Source: Trichobilharzia regenti
Taxonomy: Eukaryota; Platyhelminthes; Trematoda; Strigeidida; Schistosomatidae
DNA: 64,000 nt
Assembly (NCBI GenBank): GCA_944472135.2
Contig: OX235262.1
Span: 23,979,362-24,043,361 of the forward strand
Direction of reading: 5' to 3'
The notes beneath the pieces are model-generated. The model was not told where the DNA came from. It did not search any database and saw nothing but the letters and a program-made list of their open reading frames with translations. Made by a program: the position numbers and the translations under genes. Positions 20,844-32,201 of the stretch are shown here, in pieces; position 1 is the stretch's first letter, and each line of letters opens with the position of its first letter.

Positions 20844-21170
20844 CTTTTCTTGTTCTGAGACGTTTGTAGGCGCATAGCGTTGAATGATTGTAACCTTCCT
20901 TCCTTTTGAGTTGAATCTGGCTGTCATTATCCTGGAGGAGATTGGTTCCCACTGCATGAGAGCTTTGGTTGCTGTTGGTGACATCATGATGGCAACTCCC
21001 TCGGTGTGCTCGTGATTGACCTCTGAGTGGCCGGAATGAATTACTGTCTCCCCAGTTAATAGTTGGCACATAACATATCGGTTCCATCTGCTCTCGCAGA
21101 TTCCCGACACTTCTATTCTATATCTCCTCATTTCGGCGGCTACCTGTGTAGACTTTACAGTTTCGTACAT
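20388..21170 (-). pseudogene. Endonuclease domain of the RTE LINE
   Basis: 260 codons beginning just inside the domain (the WNVRT start is cut off by copy 2). It shows GICESRWNR, ILMGDMNAKLG and GADVGSDHYLV, which are the APE-type catalytic blocks. Two long homopolymers (30 A at 20812-20841 and 40 A at 20422-20461, plus strand) translate as phenylalanine runs, and the frame is lost after the second. Confidence 0.75.
20422..20461. repeat. 40-base homopolymer A inside the LINE endonuclease gene
   Basis: Uninterrupted A run on the plus strand. It replaces the end of the endonuclease reading frame and coincides with a frameshift. A shorter 30-base run lies at 20812-20841 in the same gene. Confidence 0.9.
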
Positions 21171-21192
21171 TGTACGAACATTCCAGGTACCC

Positions 21193-21549
21193 TGTCAATC
21201 ACGTCTCATAAACCGTTAATGCCCAGCTCTTGCTACGCTCGGGCACACGCTGTTCCTTGAAGTTTTCAGAAACGCTTAGTTATAACGGACGAAAAAACCA
21301 AAACACCAATTGTTGACTTGAGTATTCTATATTGTTACACCAACATATAAATCAAGTATGACTAAGGTCTGTGAACAAATATTACAATAATAAATCACAA
21401 TATTACTTCTGATGGTTTACTGCTGACTTCTTTCTGAACAGCGACCGATGAGACGATGACTGTCGTATTGATGCCTCCGCGAAAATTGGGGAAGTTGGTT
21501 TTGAGCAAACAACCATGAATTGATCGTTCAATCTTCAACTCCATTGACA
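21193..21549 (-). repeat. 3' LTR of gag-only element copy 2
   Basis: 357 bp. On the element strand it ends GTGATTGACA, whereas the 5' LTR ends GTGGCTGACA. The GGGGAG tract and the AAAAAAGGG/CCCTTTTTT inverted repeat precede it. Confidence 0.9.
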
Positions 21550-22063
21550 CTCCCCGGCAAAAAAGGGATCCAACCCTTTTTTCCATCACGACCAATACAC
21601 GTTGACTTGGATGCCATTGCGAGAACCTGGGTCACACGGACAGAGCTGAAATGGAAAACAAACAGAAAAGCCAACACACCACAAGCATACTCACAGCACA
21701 ATCTCACACATCGCTGACGACCTGCGCCTCCAGACAGAGACCTCCTCTTGACATCTTGCAACACAATCGCCACTTACTAGAATGACTCTTGCAGAATGCA
21801 ACGTGACCATAGCACCAACTCATGATACTCTACGCACATCGTCTTATCTACTCACTACCAATTACCACTGCAATCGCTTGTCACTCATTCTGCCTCAGTT
21901 CTAGTAGCGGTGACGCATGCGAGCCTCAGTCGTTTACACTCTTTCCCCCCGGCGTGTCGGACCGCAGCTAACAATTATCTCCGTGTGCATTTCATTCTCA
22001 GCAATAGCCTAGCCTCCCCGGCGTATACGCCCCATCTGCTGTCCTTAACATCAATCAATTCAT

Positions 22064-22240
22064 TCATGGATGTAGAAGACTCGAAACAACTTCAGAAGTA
22101 ATCACGACGAAAATTTTAACAAAATTATGCAATAACAACAAGATACGAAAACAACAAGTAAACACAATGAATCCAAAAACACCAATTGATATGACACACC
22201 ACACGTATATACAAATAGTACAAATCACCTCGCAGATCAT
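22064..22240 (-). CDS. Small hydrophobic ORF of copy 2
   Basis: 58 codons starting MICEVICTICIYVWC, nearly identical to the ORF at 7602-7778. If upstream non-ATG codons are allowed, the frame extends back through the second hairpin unit (22267-22295). Function unknown. Confidence 0.4.
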   Translation of the reverse strand: MICEVICTICIYVWCVISIGVFGFIVFTCCFRILLLLHNFVKIFVVITSEVVSSLLHP

Positions 22241-22505
22241 GTCTTGGTGGAATTCCTTTGAAGAATCGCAGGACTTACACCAGTACGCCTGCAACCCTTG
22301 TCACGCTGACGATTGTAAGTTGTGGAATGTCCGGACACAAACAAGATTAACCAACAATTACAATAATTGGAACTCACACAATTATTTAACACAAACAAAA
22401 GTACAATCAACACATCAAATGTTGTGGATTCTGGCACGAAAAACTACCCTTGAAGAACTGTAGGACTTACAGCAGTACGCCTACAACCCTTCTCAGGTTG
22501 ACGCC

Positions 22506-24461
22506 CTAGGTTGGAAAATCGTTGCAGAGTTCATTTACTGACTTCCTTCTATCAGCTATATCTTCAAATCTGAACGGTAACACGCCCATGTCATTGTATC
22601 GTAGAATATAGATGACTAACAAACACACGATGTATCTGGTCAACCAAGCGTAGAAACAGAGTAATTTACACCAAAGATAATAACATTCAAATAGTAACTT
22701 GAAACTAGAAACGCCTTTATTCATGCAAGTCAATTTAACAATTACTCTCTCGTTTACACTTGGCTTATTCTCACTAAAATGAGCAATATCTTCCATCTCT
22801 TCAAACAGACTGATACTAGCATAGTCATTGCACAAGGTACTAGAGTTGATGGGCGTCTTTTTCATTGTGGATGACAACATCAACGACGACTGTTTGATAC
22901 CAGTTGATGAACTTAGCGGTGCATCAGAAGCTGTTCTTGTTCGGCTTTCAGAAATTTGTCTACCTGCAAGACCACCACCACTGCCGTCATCTACTATCAG
23001 CTCAGGTTTAGCACTAGCATCTGATGATAGGTGGGCTACATGCTGATCACTCACACTGACGGTCTCACAAGTATGCATGCCTTCTGCAACTGAATCTGCA
23101 TTTATTTCTACTTCACGTTCAAGTTGTACAGAACCTTTATTTAACTTAGCGGTAGTAGGCATATCCCTCATCTCATCATGATCAACCAAAGACAACTGTG
23201 AAGTATCATGATCATTATCACGAATATTCACTTTACCGTCAAGTTCATCATTTTCAAACTCTTTAATAACAGAAGTAGACAATTTTGGTTCCTCCTCGCA
23301 AATCATAAAAGGTTTTATAACTTCACTCTGAATAGTAACACCTTGTAAACTTATGGAGTCAGAACTGCACTCTGAAGCAGCAACTCTATTCTGTGACACT
23401 CTATTCAACAATGGCTTACCAGTTGCAACTACAGACTTCTTGACCGCAGCGTTATCGTCACACAATTCGGAGTCAGACCTGGGGTTTACATTTAGCTTAT
23501 CACTGAACTTGCTTACTGGTTCACAGTTCACCTTTGTATGCACCTCTTGAAAACGTGTAAAACACAACCGTGTTTGTCTTGCATCTTGTAACTTATCTGT
23601 TGAGGATGTACTACGAAACCTGTTGCACTCACTAGGTCTATATGCATTACTAGACATCATGGAGCCTTCTCGATATCCACCTCTCTGAGGCCTATTCGTC
23701 ATCAATGATTGCATTTTGCTCTCTGACTGCTCTATTCTAGGGGTGAGATTTAATATACTGGCAAACTTGCTCATAGATTGATTGACACTATCTTTTACTA
23801 GTTTCAGGATATCATCAAATTTTGGCTCGATACCCTCATCCTCCATACGGGAGCTTATCTTCACCCACTTCCTTTGCAGTCGAGTAGGTAGGCGTCTTGC
23901 TATTACTTCTAGTATAAAACTCGAGTTGAGGTCATTCATGCAATTCATCGAAATCAAGGTATTCTTATAAGTCATAAGATTATGCAAAAACTCAGTGAGT
24001 GCCTGGGAGTCATCTTGAAGTTGACTGACGTTACCTTTGACAGCTTCGAATACGTTCCTTACAATCATTGAAGGTCTTCCAAACCTTTGACGTAATATGC
24101 TCATAGCCTCATCGTAGCCCTCTTTTGGCTTCATAAACTTACAACACTGTATAGCTCTTGCAGCATCTCCAGTGCAATACCTCATCAAATACATTAACTT
24201 CAATTCATCACTTAATAGAAAACCACTCAGCATGACCTCAAACTCCTTTACAAATTGTAAATAATCAGCTGGGTTTCCATGGAAACACCGTGGTTCAAAC
24301 TTAGGGAGTTTGATGTTCCTATTATCCCTGAACGGCGAAACAGTAACATCAACCATGTCATGCTTAACATCAGACACATCGTTACAATTAACAGACAAGT
24401 CACCATGACTTACTTTCCTGTTTGCATCCAAGACACTCTGTCCCTTCTTTGACCCAGGCAT
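22506..24461 (-). CDS. Gag-like protein of copy 2, intact
   Basis: 651 codons, the same length and domain plan as at 5187-7142: BEL-type Gag core at about 52-215, polar serine-rich middle, hydrophobic stretch near 589-620, and the same DFPT end. Differences are scattered substitutions, with one cluster around residues 160-175 (HNLMTYKNTLISMN in place of DNFLIYKNGMISMN) that is shared with copy 4 and so marks a subfamily. It is the best candidate for a functional Gag in the window. Confidence 0.8.
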   Translation of the reverse strand: MPGSKKGQSVLDANRKVSHGDLSVNCNDVSDVKHDMVDVTVSPFRDNRNIKLPKFEPRCFHGNPADYLQFVKEFEVMLSGFLLSDELKLMYLMRYCTGDAARAIQCCKFMKPKEGYDEAMSILRQRFGRPSMIVRNVFEAVKGNVSQLQDDSQALTEFLHNLMTYKNTLISMNCMNDLNSSFILEVIARRLPTRLQRKWVKISSRMEDEGIEPKFDDILKLVKDSVNQSMSKFASILNLTPRIEQSESKMQSLMTNRPQRGGYREGSMMSSNAYRPSECNRFRSTSSTDKLQDARQTRLCFTRFQEVHTKVNCEPVSKFSDKLNVNPRSDSELCDDNAAVKKSVVATGKPLLNRVSQNRVAASECSSDSISLQGVTIQSEVIKPFMICEEEPKLSTSVIKEFENDELDGKVNIRDNDHDTSQLSLVDHDEMRDMPTTAKLNKGSVQLEREVEINADSVAEGMHTCETVSVSDQHVAHLSSDASAKPELIVDDGSGGGLAGRQISESRTRTASDAPLSSSTGIKQSSLMLSSTMKKTPINSSTLCNDYASISLFEEMEDIAHFSENKPSVNERVIVKLTCMNKGVSSFKLLFECYYLWCKLLCFYAWLTRYIVCLLVIYILRYNDMGVLPFRFEDIADRRKSVNELCNDFPT

Positions 24462-24606
24462 TGTTGAACTTGACCCAATTCCAAAAAAGTTCCAGATATT
24501 GCTTGTTCAAAGAGGACTTGACCGGCACCAGGAAAAATGAACGGCGACTATCCAAACTGTCACCGACTGTCTGAATCCGCCAGAATCTTTTTCTACCGTC
24601 AGAAAC

Positions 24607-24963
24607 TGTCAGCCACGTCTCATAAACCGTTAATGCCCAGCTCTTGCTACGCTCGGGCACACGCTGTTCCTTGAAGTTTTCAGAAACGCTTAGTTATAAC
24701 GGACGAAAAAACCAAAACACCAATTGTTGACTTGAGTATTCTATATTGTTACACCAACATATAAATCAAGTATGACTAAGGTCTGTGAACAAATATTACA
24801 ATAATAAATCACAATATTACTTCTGATGGTTTACTGCTGACTTCTTTCTGAACAGCGACCGATGAGACGATGACTGTCGTATTGATGCCTCCGCGAAAAT
24901 TGGGGAAGTTGGTTTCGAGCAAACAACCATGAATTGATCGTTCAATCTTCAACTCCATTGACA
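24607..24963 (-). repeat. 5' LTR of gag-only element copy 2
   Basis: 357 bp, starting TGTCAATGGAG on the element strand and ending GTGGCTGACA. The Gag ATG lies 145 bp beyond it. Confidence 0.9.
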
Positions 24964-26044
24964 TACCCACCTTTACCTTTGCTTTCGTGGAAAGAATGTA
25001 CATCGGCTGACTGGCTTCCTCGAAGGCTTTCACCAGCCTTCGTCATTTCGCTTCTCCGATTCCAGCGAAAGATATGTCTGTTGCTTATATTTTTAGAATT
25101 TTTAATATATTTATTCGTTGAAGTTTTTGTAGCGATTTGGTTGTTTTACAGGGGTGGAGTTGCTAGCACCACGCCCCATCCCTCCCCCTTTACCCGGGCT
25201 TGGGACCGGCGAGAAAACTAGTAATCTAGTAGCCTAGCAAGCTAGTATCTGGCAAGGTTGTTGTTATGCATAATTTTGTTAAATTTTCGTCGTGCTTACC
25301 TCTGAAGTTGTTGCGAGTCGTACACATCCATGAATGAATTGATTGATGTTCAAGAGAGCAGATGGGTCGTATACGCCGGAAAGCCTAGTGCTGAAAATGA
25401 CATGCACACGGAGACAATGATTAGCTGTGGTCCCACACTCCGGGGGGCGGGGGTGTAGACGACCGAGGCTTGCATACGTCACCGTTACTAGAACTGAGGC
25501 AAAATGAGTGACAAGCGATAGCAGTAGTAATTGGTACTGAATACATAAGAGGATGTGTGAAGGGTATCATGATGTACTGCTGTGGTCACGTTGCATTCTG
25601 CAAGAGTCATTCTAGCAAGCGGCGATAGTTTTGCAAGATGTCAAGAAGATGCATTTAATTCGAAGGTGTAGGTCGTCATCGATGTGCGAGATTGTGCTGT
25701 GGGTGTGCCTGTGGTGTGTTCTCTTTTCTGTTTGTTTTCCATTTCAACTTTGTTCATGTGACGCAGGTTCTCGCAATGGCATCCAAGTCAACGTGCATTG
25801 GTCGTGATGGAAGAAAGGGATGGATCATTTTTTGCCAGGGAGTGTTAATATAGTTGAAGATTGAATGATCAATTCATGGTTGTTTGCTCAAACCCAACTC
25901 CAAATTTTTCGCAGGAGTCAACGATAGTGCAGTCAGCGTCTCATCGTCCGCTGTTCAGGGAAGATAATAAAAACTATCAGAAATATTATCGTGATTTATT
26001 GTTATAACATTTATTCTTAGACCTTGTATATAAGAACCTTTCTT

Positions 26045-26765
26045 TTTTCATATAAACATATCAATTTACATGAAAATGCATGCCAATTTTACAGGCACGA
26101 TCAAGTATGATATAATATCAAATCGTAGATTGTCTACAAGTCAATAATGTTTCAACAGATAAATATTCGATATATATATAAATAGACTCATTGTCTGAAC
26201 CAGGCCGCATAGTTATTGAATTGTACAATTGTCCTCCAGGTTGAGCGGGGAAAATCGACTTCGTTTCGTTTTTAACCCGTGGTTGTAGGCATACGATAAC
26301 CAACCAACATTGAGGTAAGTACAACGTTTACAAGGGATTGATAGCTGTTTTAGAAAAGTAAAAGTGCCGAGGTAAATCACTAAAGTGTAATGAAATAAGT
26401 AAGTGTAATGTATCATTAATAAATGCATTTATAAAGGAAATACACTTGTAAACTAATTAATCCCTAGGCTGACAACGTTCATTTGCAATGTATAATGCTA
26501 CCCATATAGGTCTTACTATCATGATGTCCACTTTTGGTCTTAATACATTTATCCTCATGCCGGTTGTTTTTATTTTATACCTCTTTGTGCATTTGGTGCA
26601 CAACCGTACCCTACAGAGAATAGGAATAGAATGAGTCGAATCAAATTGATATAGAGCCATAAAATGTTTAATGGAATATAATGAGGACCAAGTAAAACGC
26701 TACCAAAAAATGAATGATATAAGACATTGTGAAGTGGTATTTAAAGATCCGACAATGGTTTCATG
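26045..26765 (-). mobile_element. LINE 3'-end fragment inside the copy 3 LTR
   Basis: Non-coding LINE tail with the signature GGCATGCATTTTCATGTAAA near its 3' end (plus-strand position about 26070-26090). Its inverted partner is at 27640-28395. It splits the 3' LTR of gag element copy 3. The LTR resumes at about 26773. Confidence 0.65.
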
Positions 26766-27290
26766 TTGTTGGTTACATATTGGCGGAACAATAAAGGATT
26801 CTCGAGTCACCAATCTGTGTTCTGGATTTTTCTCTTTGGTTATTACAAATTGTTTCTGAAAGTCTTCCAGGGAAAACGTGAGGTCCAGCGTAGTAAGAGC
26901 TGGAAATTGACATTTTATGAGATTTTTCTGACAATGATATTACACGCCAACTATCCTATCTTTCTCATTGATGCAGTCCACCTGGAAAGACTAATCACTG
27001 CAACCGGTACGCTAAGAGTGTGTCTCAGTCAGACAACATGACGCAGACATCTAGATGACTAGTAGTAAATGAGAGTTCTTAACAATCCAGAGAACATATA
27101 ACACAATTTTATTAAAGCTTATTGACAAAATCTTTCAGGTGAAATTTCAACCGATGTTACATATAAGTGCGGCCGCCAATTTGATAAATACTGTATATAT
27201 AGAAAAAAATATTTAAAATTATTCACTTACGCAGGATATGTATACCAGAATAGGTAATGGAATAATTTCGGTAAGCACACTTTACCTGTC

Positions 27291-27362
27291 CGTCAGTGGC
27301 GCGGCGGTAGAATGTTCGCCTGCCAAGCATGTGGCCCGAGGTTTGATCCCCGTCCGATACGC
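27291..27362 (+). repeat. tRNA-Gly(GCC)-like sequence
   Basis: Resembles tRNA-Gly: GCGGTAGAATG around the A box, a CTGCCAA anticodon loop with GCC, and a B-box-like GGTTTGATCCC. The anticodon stem is poorly paired and the acceptor ends do not match well, so it is either a pseudogene or the head of a SINE whose body continues to about 27470. Confidence 0.55.
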
Positions 27363-27639
27363 TCCTTTACCTCGTTATTCCGGTAAGGAGGGAGGGTGGC
27401 GCTAGCTGATCAGTAGATATGGTGGTGGTCACTAAGGTGAATCGCCCCATTCTGCAGGAACAGCAATATACAAATTAAAGGCTCGAGATATTTCTGATTT
27501 TTATGAGGGCTTAGATCTTTATCTTGAAAAAGATAATAGTGAACGCCTTGACAGATAATGCTTCTACCTTTAAATATATACCATTCGCTCAGCCTATTGT
27601 TGAGATGCGACCACATGGGATCTGCACAGATTTATGGGG

Positions 27640-28395
27640 CATCTTATAAATTAACTTGCTATCCATTGTCAGATCTTTAAATACCACTTCACAATATCTT
27701 GTCTCACTTATTTTCTAATAACGTCTTTACTTGATTCTCATTATATTCCATTAAACCTAACATTTTATAGCTCTTTATGAATTTGATTCGACTTATTCTA
27801 TTCCTATTCTCTGGAGGGTACGGTTGTGCACCAAATAGAAAAAAAGACATGAAATAAAAACAACTGGCTTGAAAATAATTGTATTAAAGCCAAAATTGGA
27901 CATCATGATAGTATAAAATATATTGGTTTCATTATACATTGCAAATGAACGTTGTCGGCCTAAGGATTAATTACTTCCCCATTCTGTTTTCTATATAAAT
28001 GCATTTATTAATGATATATTTCACTCACTTAATCTATTACACTTTAATGTTTCACCACAGCACTTTAATTTTTCTAAAACAGCTTCCAATTCCTTGTAAA
28101 CGTTGTACTTACCTCAATATTGGTTGGTTATCGTATGCCTACAACCACGGGATGAAAACGAAACGAAGTCGACTTTCCCGCTCAACCTGGAGGACAACTG
28201 TACGATTCAATAACTATACAGCCTAGTTCAGACAATGTGTATTTATATATATATCAAATATTTAACTGTTGAAACATTATTAACTTGTAGACAATTTAAG
28301 ATTTGACATTATATCATCCTTGATCGTGCCTGTAAAAATGGCATGCATTTTCATGTAAATTTATGTTTATATGAAAATAAATTATTATTATTTAT
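27640..28395 (+). mobile_element. LINE 3'-end fragment, inverted partner of 26045-26765
   Basis: Reverse-complement match to the left fragment over roughly 700 bp, ending in an (ATT)n tail at 28381-28400. The shared block includes TACAACCACGGGATG near 28138-28152. The stretch between the two arms holds the end of the copy 3 LTR and the tRNA-Gly-like sequence. Confidence 0.65.
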
Positions 28396-29377
28396 TATTT
28401 AATAGAACTGGCAATGAGGGAAGTTTGGACATGAGACTAGTGACCTTATACTGTAAAAATAAAATCCACTGCTACCAAAACTTCAGGCATCTAGCTTGAA
28501 GCCCTATGTTCCACTGGGAATGTCAAGGAATAAAACACTTTACACAGGTAAAAGCAATGTACATGATATAACCCTACAAATCACTACTGTTTGAATTTGA
28601 TGAAAATGCGCTCAACAACTGAGGGCTGCGTTACATTTCGTAGGTATGGTAGGCTATTCACAAAAGTATAAAAATGGCTTGTAAAACTTTAGTTAGTTTA
28701 CCGACAATAATGTTTGCAGTAATATCACCGGAAAGCGGCACACAACAGCAGTTGGTTCCCAGTCAAACATGTAAACAAATGTTAATAAATCACTGTAACT
28801 AGCAGCAGATGATTTTTTAGCCAATTTCAGTCAAGAAATAGAATGACTGCAAACTAATCCATGCAAAATGACAACTGATGTATGCAGGAGCAGAATATTA
28901 TCATTTAATGGCTCAGTGAGATTCGTAATGCAACTCTCAGCGTATCTTCGTTACTTCGAAGATATCCAGGTTTGCTGGTGATGTGCAGGTAGTGATTTCG
29001 ATTTTGCAGCGTGATCAACGTATGCACTGAATATCTTATTGTGCACTTCAGCTTGTATGGACTACAGAAAATATGCTTCTGTAAGATATCAAAAAAGGGG
29101 AAGGGGTGAATAGTGGTTAGATGAAGCAATTTATTTAGCAAGACGGATGATATGGAAGAATATGTGAGCAAATGAAATTCCACATTCCGTATTGTAAGTT
29201 TAGTGCATTATTGACAGCTGCAGAAGTAAACATGTCTCCATATAGTTGACATAAAAAAAAACATTATTGACGGCGAAAATCTTCATATTTAGGTAATGCT
29301 TTTCCTCCTGGCATCTACAAGCCTGTTAGGCATCTTGGGAGCTACAGAAATTCGTGCGACATTTTACAGGCCACTTT
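28396..29377. other. No gene recognised; small SR2-like 3' end near 28495
   Basis: AT-rich. CTTGAAGCCCTATGTTCCAC near 28494-28513 matches the 3' end of the RTE LINE at 18204-18605, so a short 5'-truncated RTE copy is likely. The segment 29306-29375 resembles, in reverse, 42850-42925, another dispersed repeat. Confidence 0.45.
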
Positions 29378-29393
29378 GTTGGTGTCAATGTAG

Positions 29394-30857
29394 TTGAAGA
29401 TTGAACCACGGTGTTTCCATGGAAACCCAGCTGATTATTTACAATTTGTAAAGGAGTTTGAGGTCATGCTGAGTGGTTTTCTATTAAGTGATGAATTGAA
29501 GTTAATGTATTTGATGAGGTATTGCACTGGAGATGCTGCAAGAGCTATACAATGTTGTAAGTTTATGAAGCCAAAAGAGGGCTACGATGAGGCTATGAGC
29601 ATATTACGTCAAAGGTTTGGAAGACCTTCAATGATTGTAAGGAACGTATTCGAAGCTGTCAAAGGTAACGTCAGTCAACTTCAAGATGACTCCCAGGCAC
29701 TCACTGAGTTTTTGCATAGTCTTATGACTTATAAGAATACCTTGATTTCGATGAATTGCATGAATGACCTCAACTCGAGTTTTATACTAGAAGTAATAGC
29801 AAGACGCCTACCTACTCGACTGCAAAGGAAGTGGGTGAAGATAAGCTCCCGTATGGAGGATGAGGGTATCGAGCCAAAATTTGATGATATCCTGAAACTA
29901 GTAAAAGATAGTGTCAATCAATCTATGAGCAAGTTTGCCAGTATATTAAATCTCACCCCTAGAATAGAGCAGTCAGAGAGCAAAATGCAATCATTGATGA
30001 CGAATAGGCCTCATAGAGGTGGATATCGAGAAGGCTCCATGATGTCTAGTAATGCATATAGACCTAGTGAGTGCAACAGGTTTCGTAGTACATCCTCAAC
30101 AGATAAGTTACAAGATGCAAGACAAGCACGGTTGTGTTTTACACGTTTTCAAGAGGTGCATACAAAGGTGAACTGTGAACCAGTAAGCAAGTTCAGTGAT
30201 AAGCTAAATGTAAACCCCAGGTCTGACTCCGAATTGTGTGACGATAACGCTGCGGTCAAGAAGTCTGTAGTTGCAACTGGTAAGCCATTGTTGAATAGAG
30301 TGTCACAGAATAGAGTTGCTGCTTCAGAGTGGAGTTCTGACTCCATAAGTTTACAAGGTGTTACTATTCAGAGTGAAGTTATAAAACCTTTTATGATTTG
30401 CGAGGAGGAACCAAAATTGTCTACTTCTGTTATTAAAGAGTTTGAAAATGATGAACTTGACGGTAAATTGAATATTCGTGATAATGATCATGATAGTGCA
30501 GATTTGTCTTTGGTTGATCATGATGAGGTGAGGGATATGCCTACTACCGCTAAGTTAAATAAAGGTTCTGTACAACTTGAACGTGAAGTAGAAATAAATG
30601 CAGATTCAGTTGCAGAAGGCATGCATACTTGTGAGACCGTCAGTGTGAGTGATCAGCATGTAGCCCACCTATCATCAGATGCTAGTGCTAAACCTGAGCT
30701 GATAGTAGATGACGGCAGTGGTGGTGGTCTTGCAGGTAGACAAATTTCTGAAAGCCGAGCAACAACAACTTTTGATCCACATCTAACTTCATCAACTGGT
30801 ATCAATCAGTCGTCGTTGGTGTTTTTATTTTTTATTTTTTTTTTAATTACAGCTTGA
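29394..30857 (+). pseudogene. Gag of copy 4, 5'-deleted and cut by a SINE
   Basis: Open frame of 487 codons covering the BEL-type Gag core and polar middle. The first roughly 55 codons are lost in the LTR-gag deletion. At about 30821 the SINE replaces roughly 15-20 bp of gag and ends the frame. The C-terminal part continues at 31023-31382 with the hydrophobic segment. Confidence 0.75.
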
Positions 30858-31020
30858 TTCCACACTGTATTTTTGGTACAAGTATGGAATTTTCAGCCTG
30901 GATATCGGTGGCCCAAAATTGGCAGGCCGACCAAAGATATTAGGTGTGCGTCGGAGAGGGCTCGAACCCCGGACCATGTGCATGGTCGGCGAGAGTCCTA
31001 ACCACTGTGCCACCGACGCA
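30822..31020 (-). repeat. tRNA-derived SINE, copy 2
   Basis: Same family as 292-490, opposite strand. The head is at the right (CCACCGACGCA at 31010-31020) and the T-rich (A-tail complement) end at the left. Inserted in gag of copy 4. Confidence 0.8.
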
Positions 31021-31022
31021 CA

Positions 31023-31382
31023 GTGAAAAAGACGCCCATCAACTCAAGTATCTTGTGCGATGATTTTGATAGTATTGGTGCATTTGAAAAGACGAAAGAT
31101 ATTGCTCATTTTAGTGAGAATAAGCCAAGTGTAAACGAGAGAGTAATTGTTAAATTGACTTGCATGAATAAAGGCGTTTCTAGTTTCAAGTTACTATTTG
31201 AATGTTATTATCTTTGGTGTAAATTACTCTGTTTCTACGCTTGGTTGACCAGATACATCGTGTGTTTGTTAGTCATCTATATTCTACGATACAATGACAT
31301 GGGCGTGTTGTCGTTCAGATTTGAGGATATAGATGACAGAAGGAAGTCAGTAAATGAACTCTGCAACGATTTTCCAACCTAG
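31023..31382 (+). pseudogene. C-terminal part of copy 4 gag beyond the SINE
   Basis: 119 codons: polar stretch, then the long hydrophobic segment and the DFPT end, matching residues about 533-651 of intact Gag. Two hairpin units follow at 31402-31430 and 31594-31622. The second has the stem TTGCAGG/CCTGCAA. Confidence 0.7.
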
Positions 31383-32201
31383 GGCGTCAACCTGAGAAGG
31401 GTTGTAGGCGTACTGCTGTAAGTCCTACAGTTCTTCAAGGGTAGTTTTTCGTGCCAGAATCCACAACATTTGATGTGTTGACTGTACTTTTGTTTGTGTT
31501 AAATAATTGTGTGAGTTCCAATTATTGTAATTGTTGGTTAATCTTGTTTGTGTCCGGACATTCCACAACTTACAATCGTCAGCGTGACAAGGGTTGCAGG
31601 CCTACTGGTGTAAGTCCTGCAATTCTTCAAAGGAATTCCATCGAGACATGATCTGCGAGGTGATTTGTACTGTTTGTATATACGTGTGGTGTTTCATATC
31701 AATTGGTGTTTTTGGATCCATTGTGTTTACTTGTTGTTTTCGTACCTTGTTGTTATTGCATAATTTTGTTAAAATTTTCGTCGTGATTACTTCTGAAGTT
31801 CTGTCCACTCTTCTACATCCGTGGATGAATTGATTGATGTTAAGGACAGCAGATGGGGCGTATACGCCGGGGAGGCTAGGCTATTGCTGAGAATGAAATG
31901 CACACGGAGATAATTGTTAGCTGCGGTCCGACACGCCGGGGGAAAGAGTGTAAACGACTGAGGCTCGCATGCGTCACCGCTACTAGAACTGAGGCAGAAT
32001 GAGTGACAAGCGATTGCAGTGGTAATTGGTAGTGAGTAGATAAGAAGATGTGCGTAGAGTATCATGAGTTGGTGCTATGGTCACGTTGCATTCTGCAAGA
32101 GTCATTCTAGTATGTGGCGATTGTTTTGCAAGATGTCAAGAGGACACCTTTAACTGGAAGGCGGAGGTCGTCATTGGTATATGAGATTGTGCTGTGAGTA
32201 T

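Larger units (their letters stand above)
21193..24963 (-). mobile_element. Complete gag-only BEL/Pao-like element, copy 2
   Basis: 3,771 bp on the minus strand with the 5-bp duplication TACCC (21188-21192 and 24964-24968). It interrupts the RTE endonuclease at its GTWNVRT start. The LTRs (24607-24963 and 21193-21549) are 357 bp each and differ by only a few bases by eye, so this is a young insertion. It carries an uninterrupted 651-codon Gag, two hairpin units and the hydrophobic ORF, and no pol. Confidence 0.9.
18212..25262 (-). mobile_element. SR2-like RTE LINE interrupted by gag element copy 2
   Basis: Minus-strand LINE. The 3' end is an (AAT)n tail at 18212-18235. The 5' part, after a nested 3.8-kb insertion at 21193-24963, continues from 24964 to about 25260. 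The likely target duplicate is TTGTTGTTATGCAT (25258-25271), with one mismatch at 18198-18211. Domains are endonuclease (about 21170-20470), reverse transcriptase (20175-19060) and the C-terminal region (18605-18240). RTE-type motifs such as VGTWNVRTM (split by the insertion) and RWRWIGHSLR support the clade. Confidence 0.85.
17776..26933 (+). mobile_element. Gag-only BEL-like element copy 3, 5'-truncated and twice interrupted
   Basis: The remnant begins inside the gag C-terminus at about 17776, runs through the gag stop (near 18024) and one hairpin unit, and stops at about 18211. It resumes at 25263 with the 3' region and a 3' LTR starting at 25843. The gap is filled by an RTE LINE that itself holds copy 2. 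The 3' LTR is also broken by a LINE tail (about 26045-26772) and finishes with TTTTTCTGACA at 26933. It is the oldest member in the window by divergence. Confidence 0.75.
30213..32200 (+). repeat. Left copy of a 1.99-kb direct repeat
   Basis: Base-for-base match, by eye, to 35114-37100, except one T in a homopolymer of the SINE tail (10 T here, 9 T there). It spans the gag 3' half, the SINE, the hairpin repeats and the 3' region. The repeat ends exactly where the CR1-like LINE tail starts. Confidence 0.85.

Noticed and set aside
27291..27362. Functional tRNA-Gly(GCC)
   Set aside because: The anticodon stem is mostly unpaired and the acceptor stem is imperfect, so it is kept as a tRNA-like repeat.
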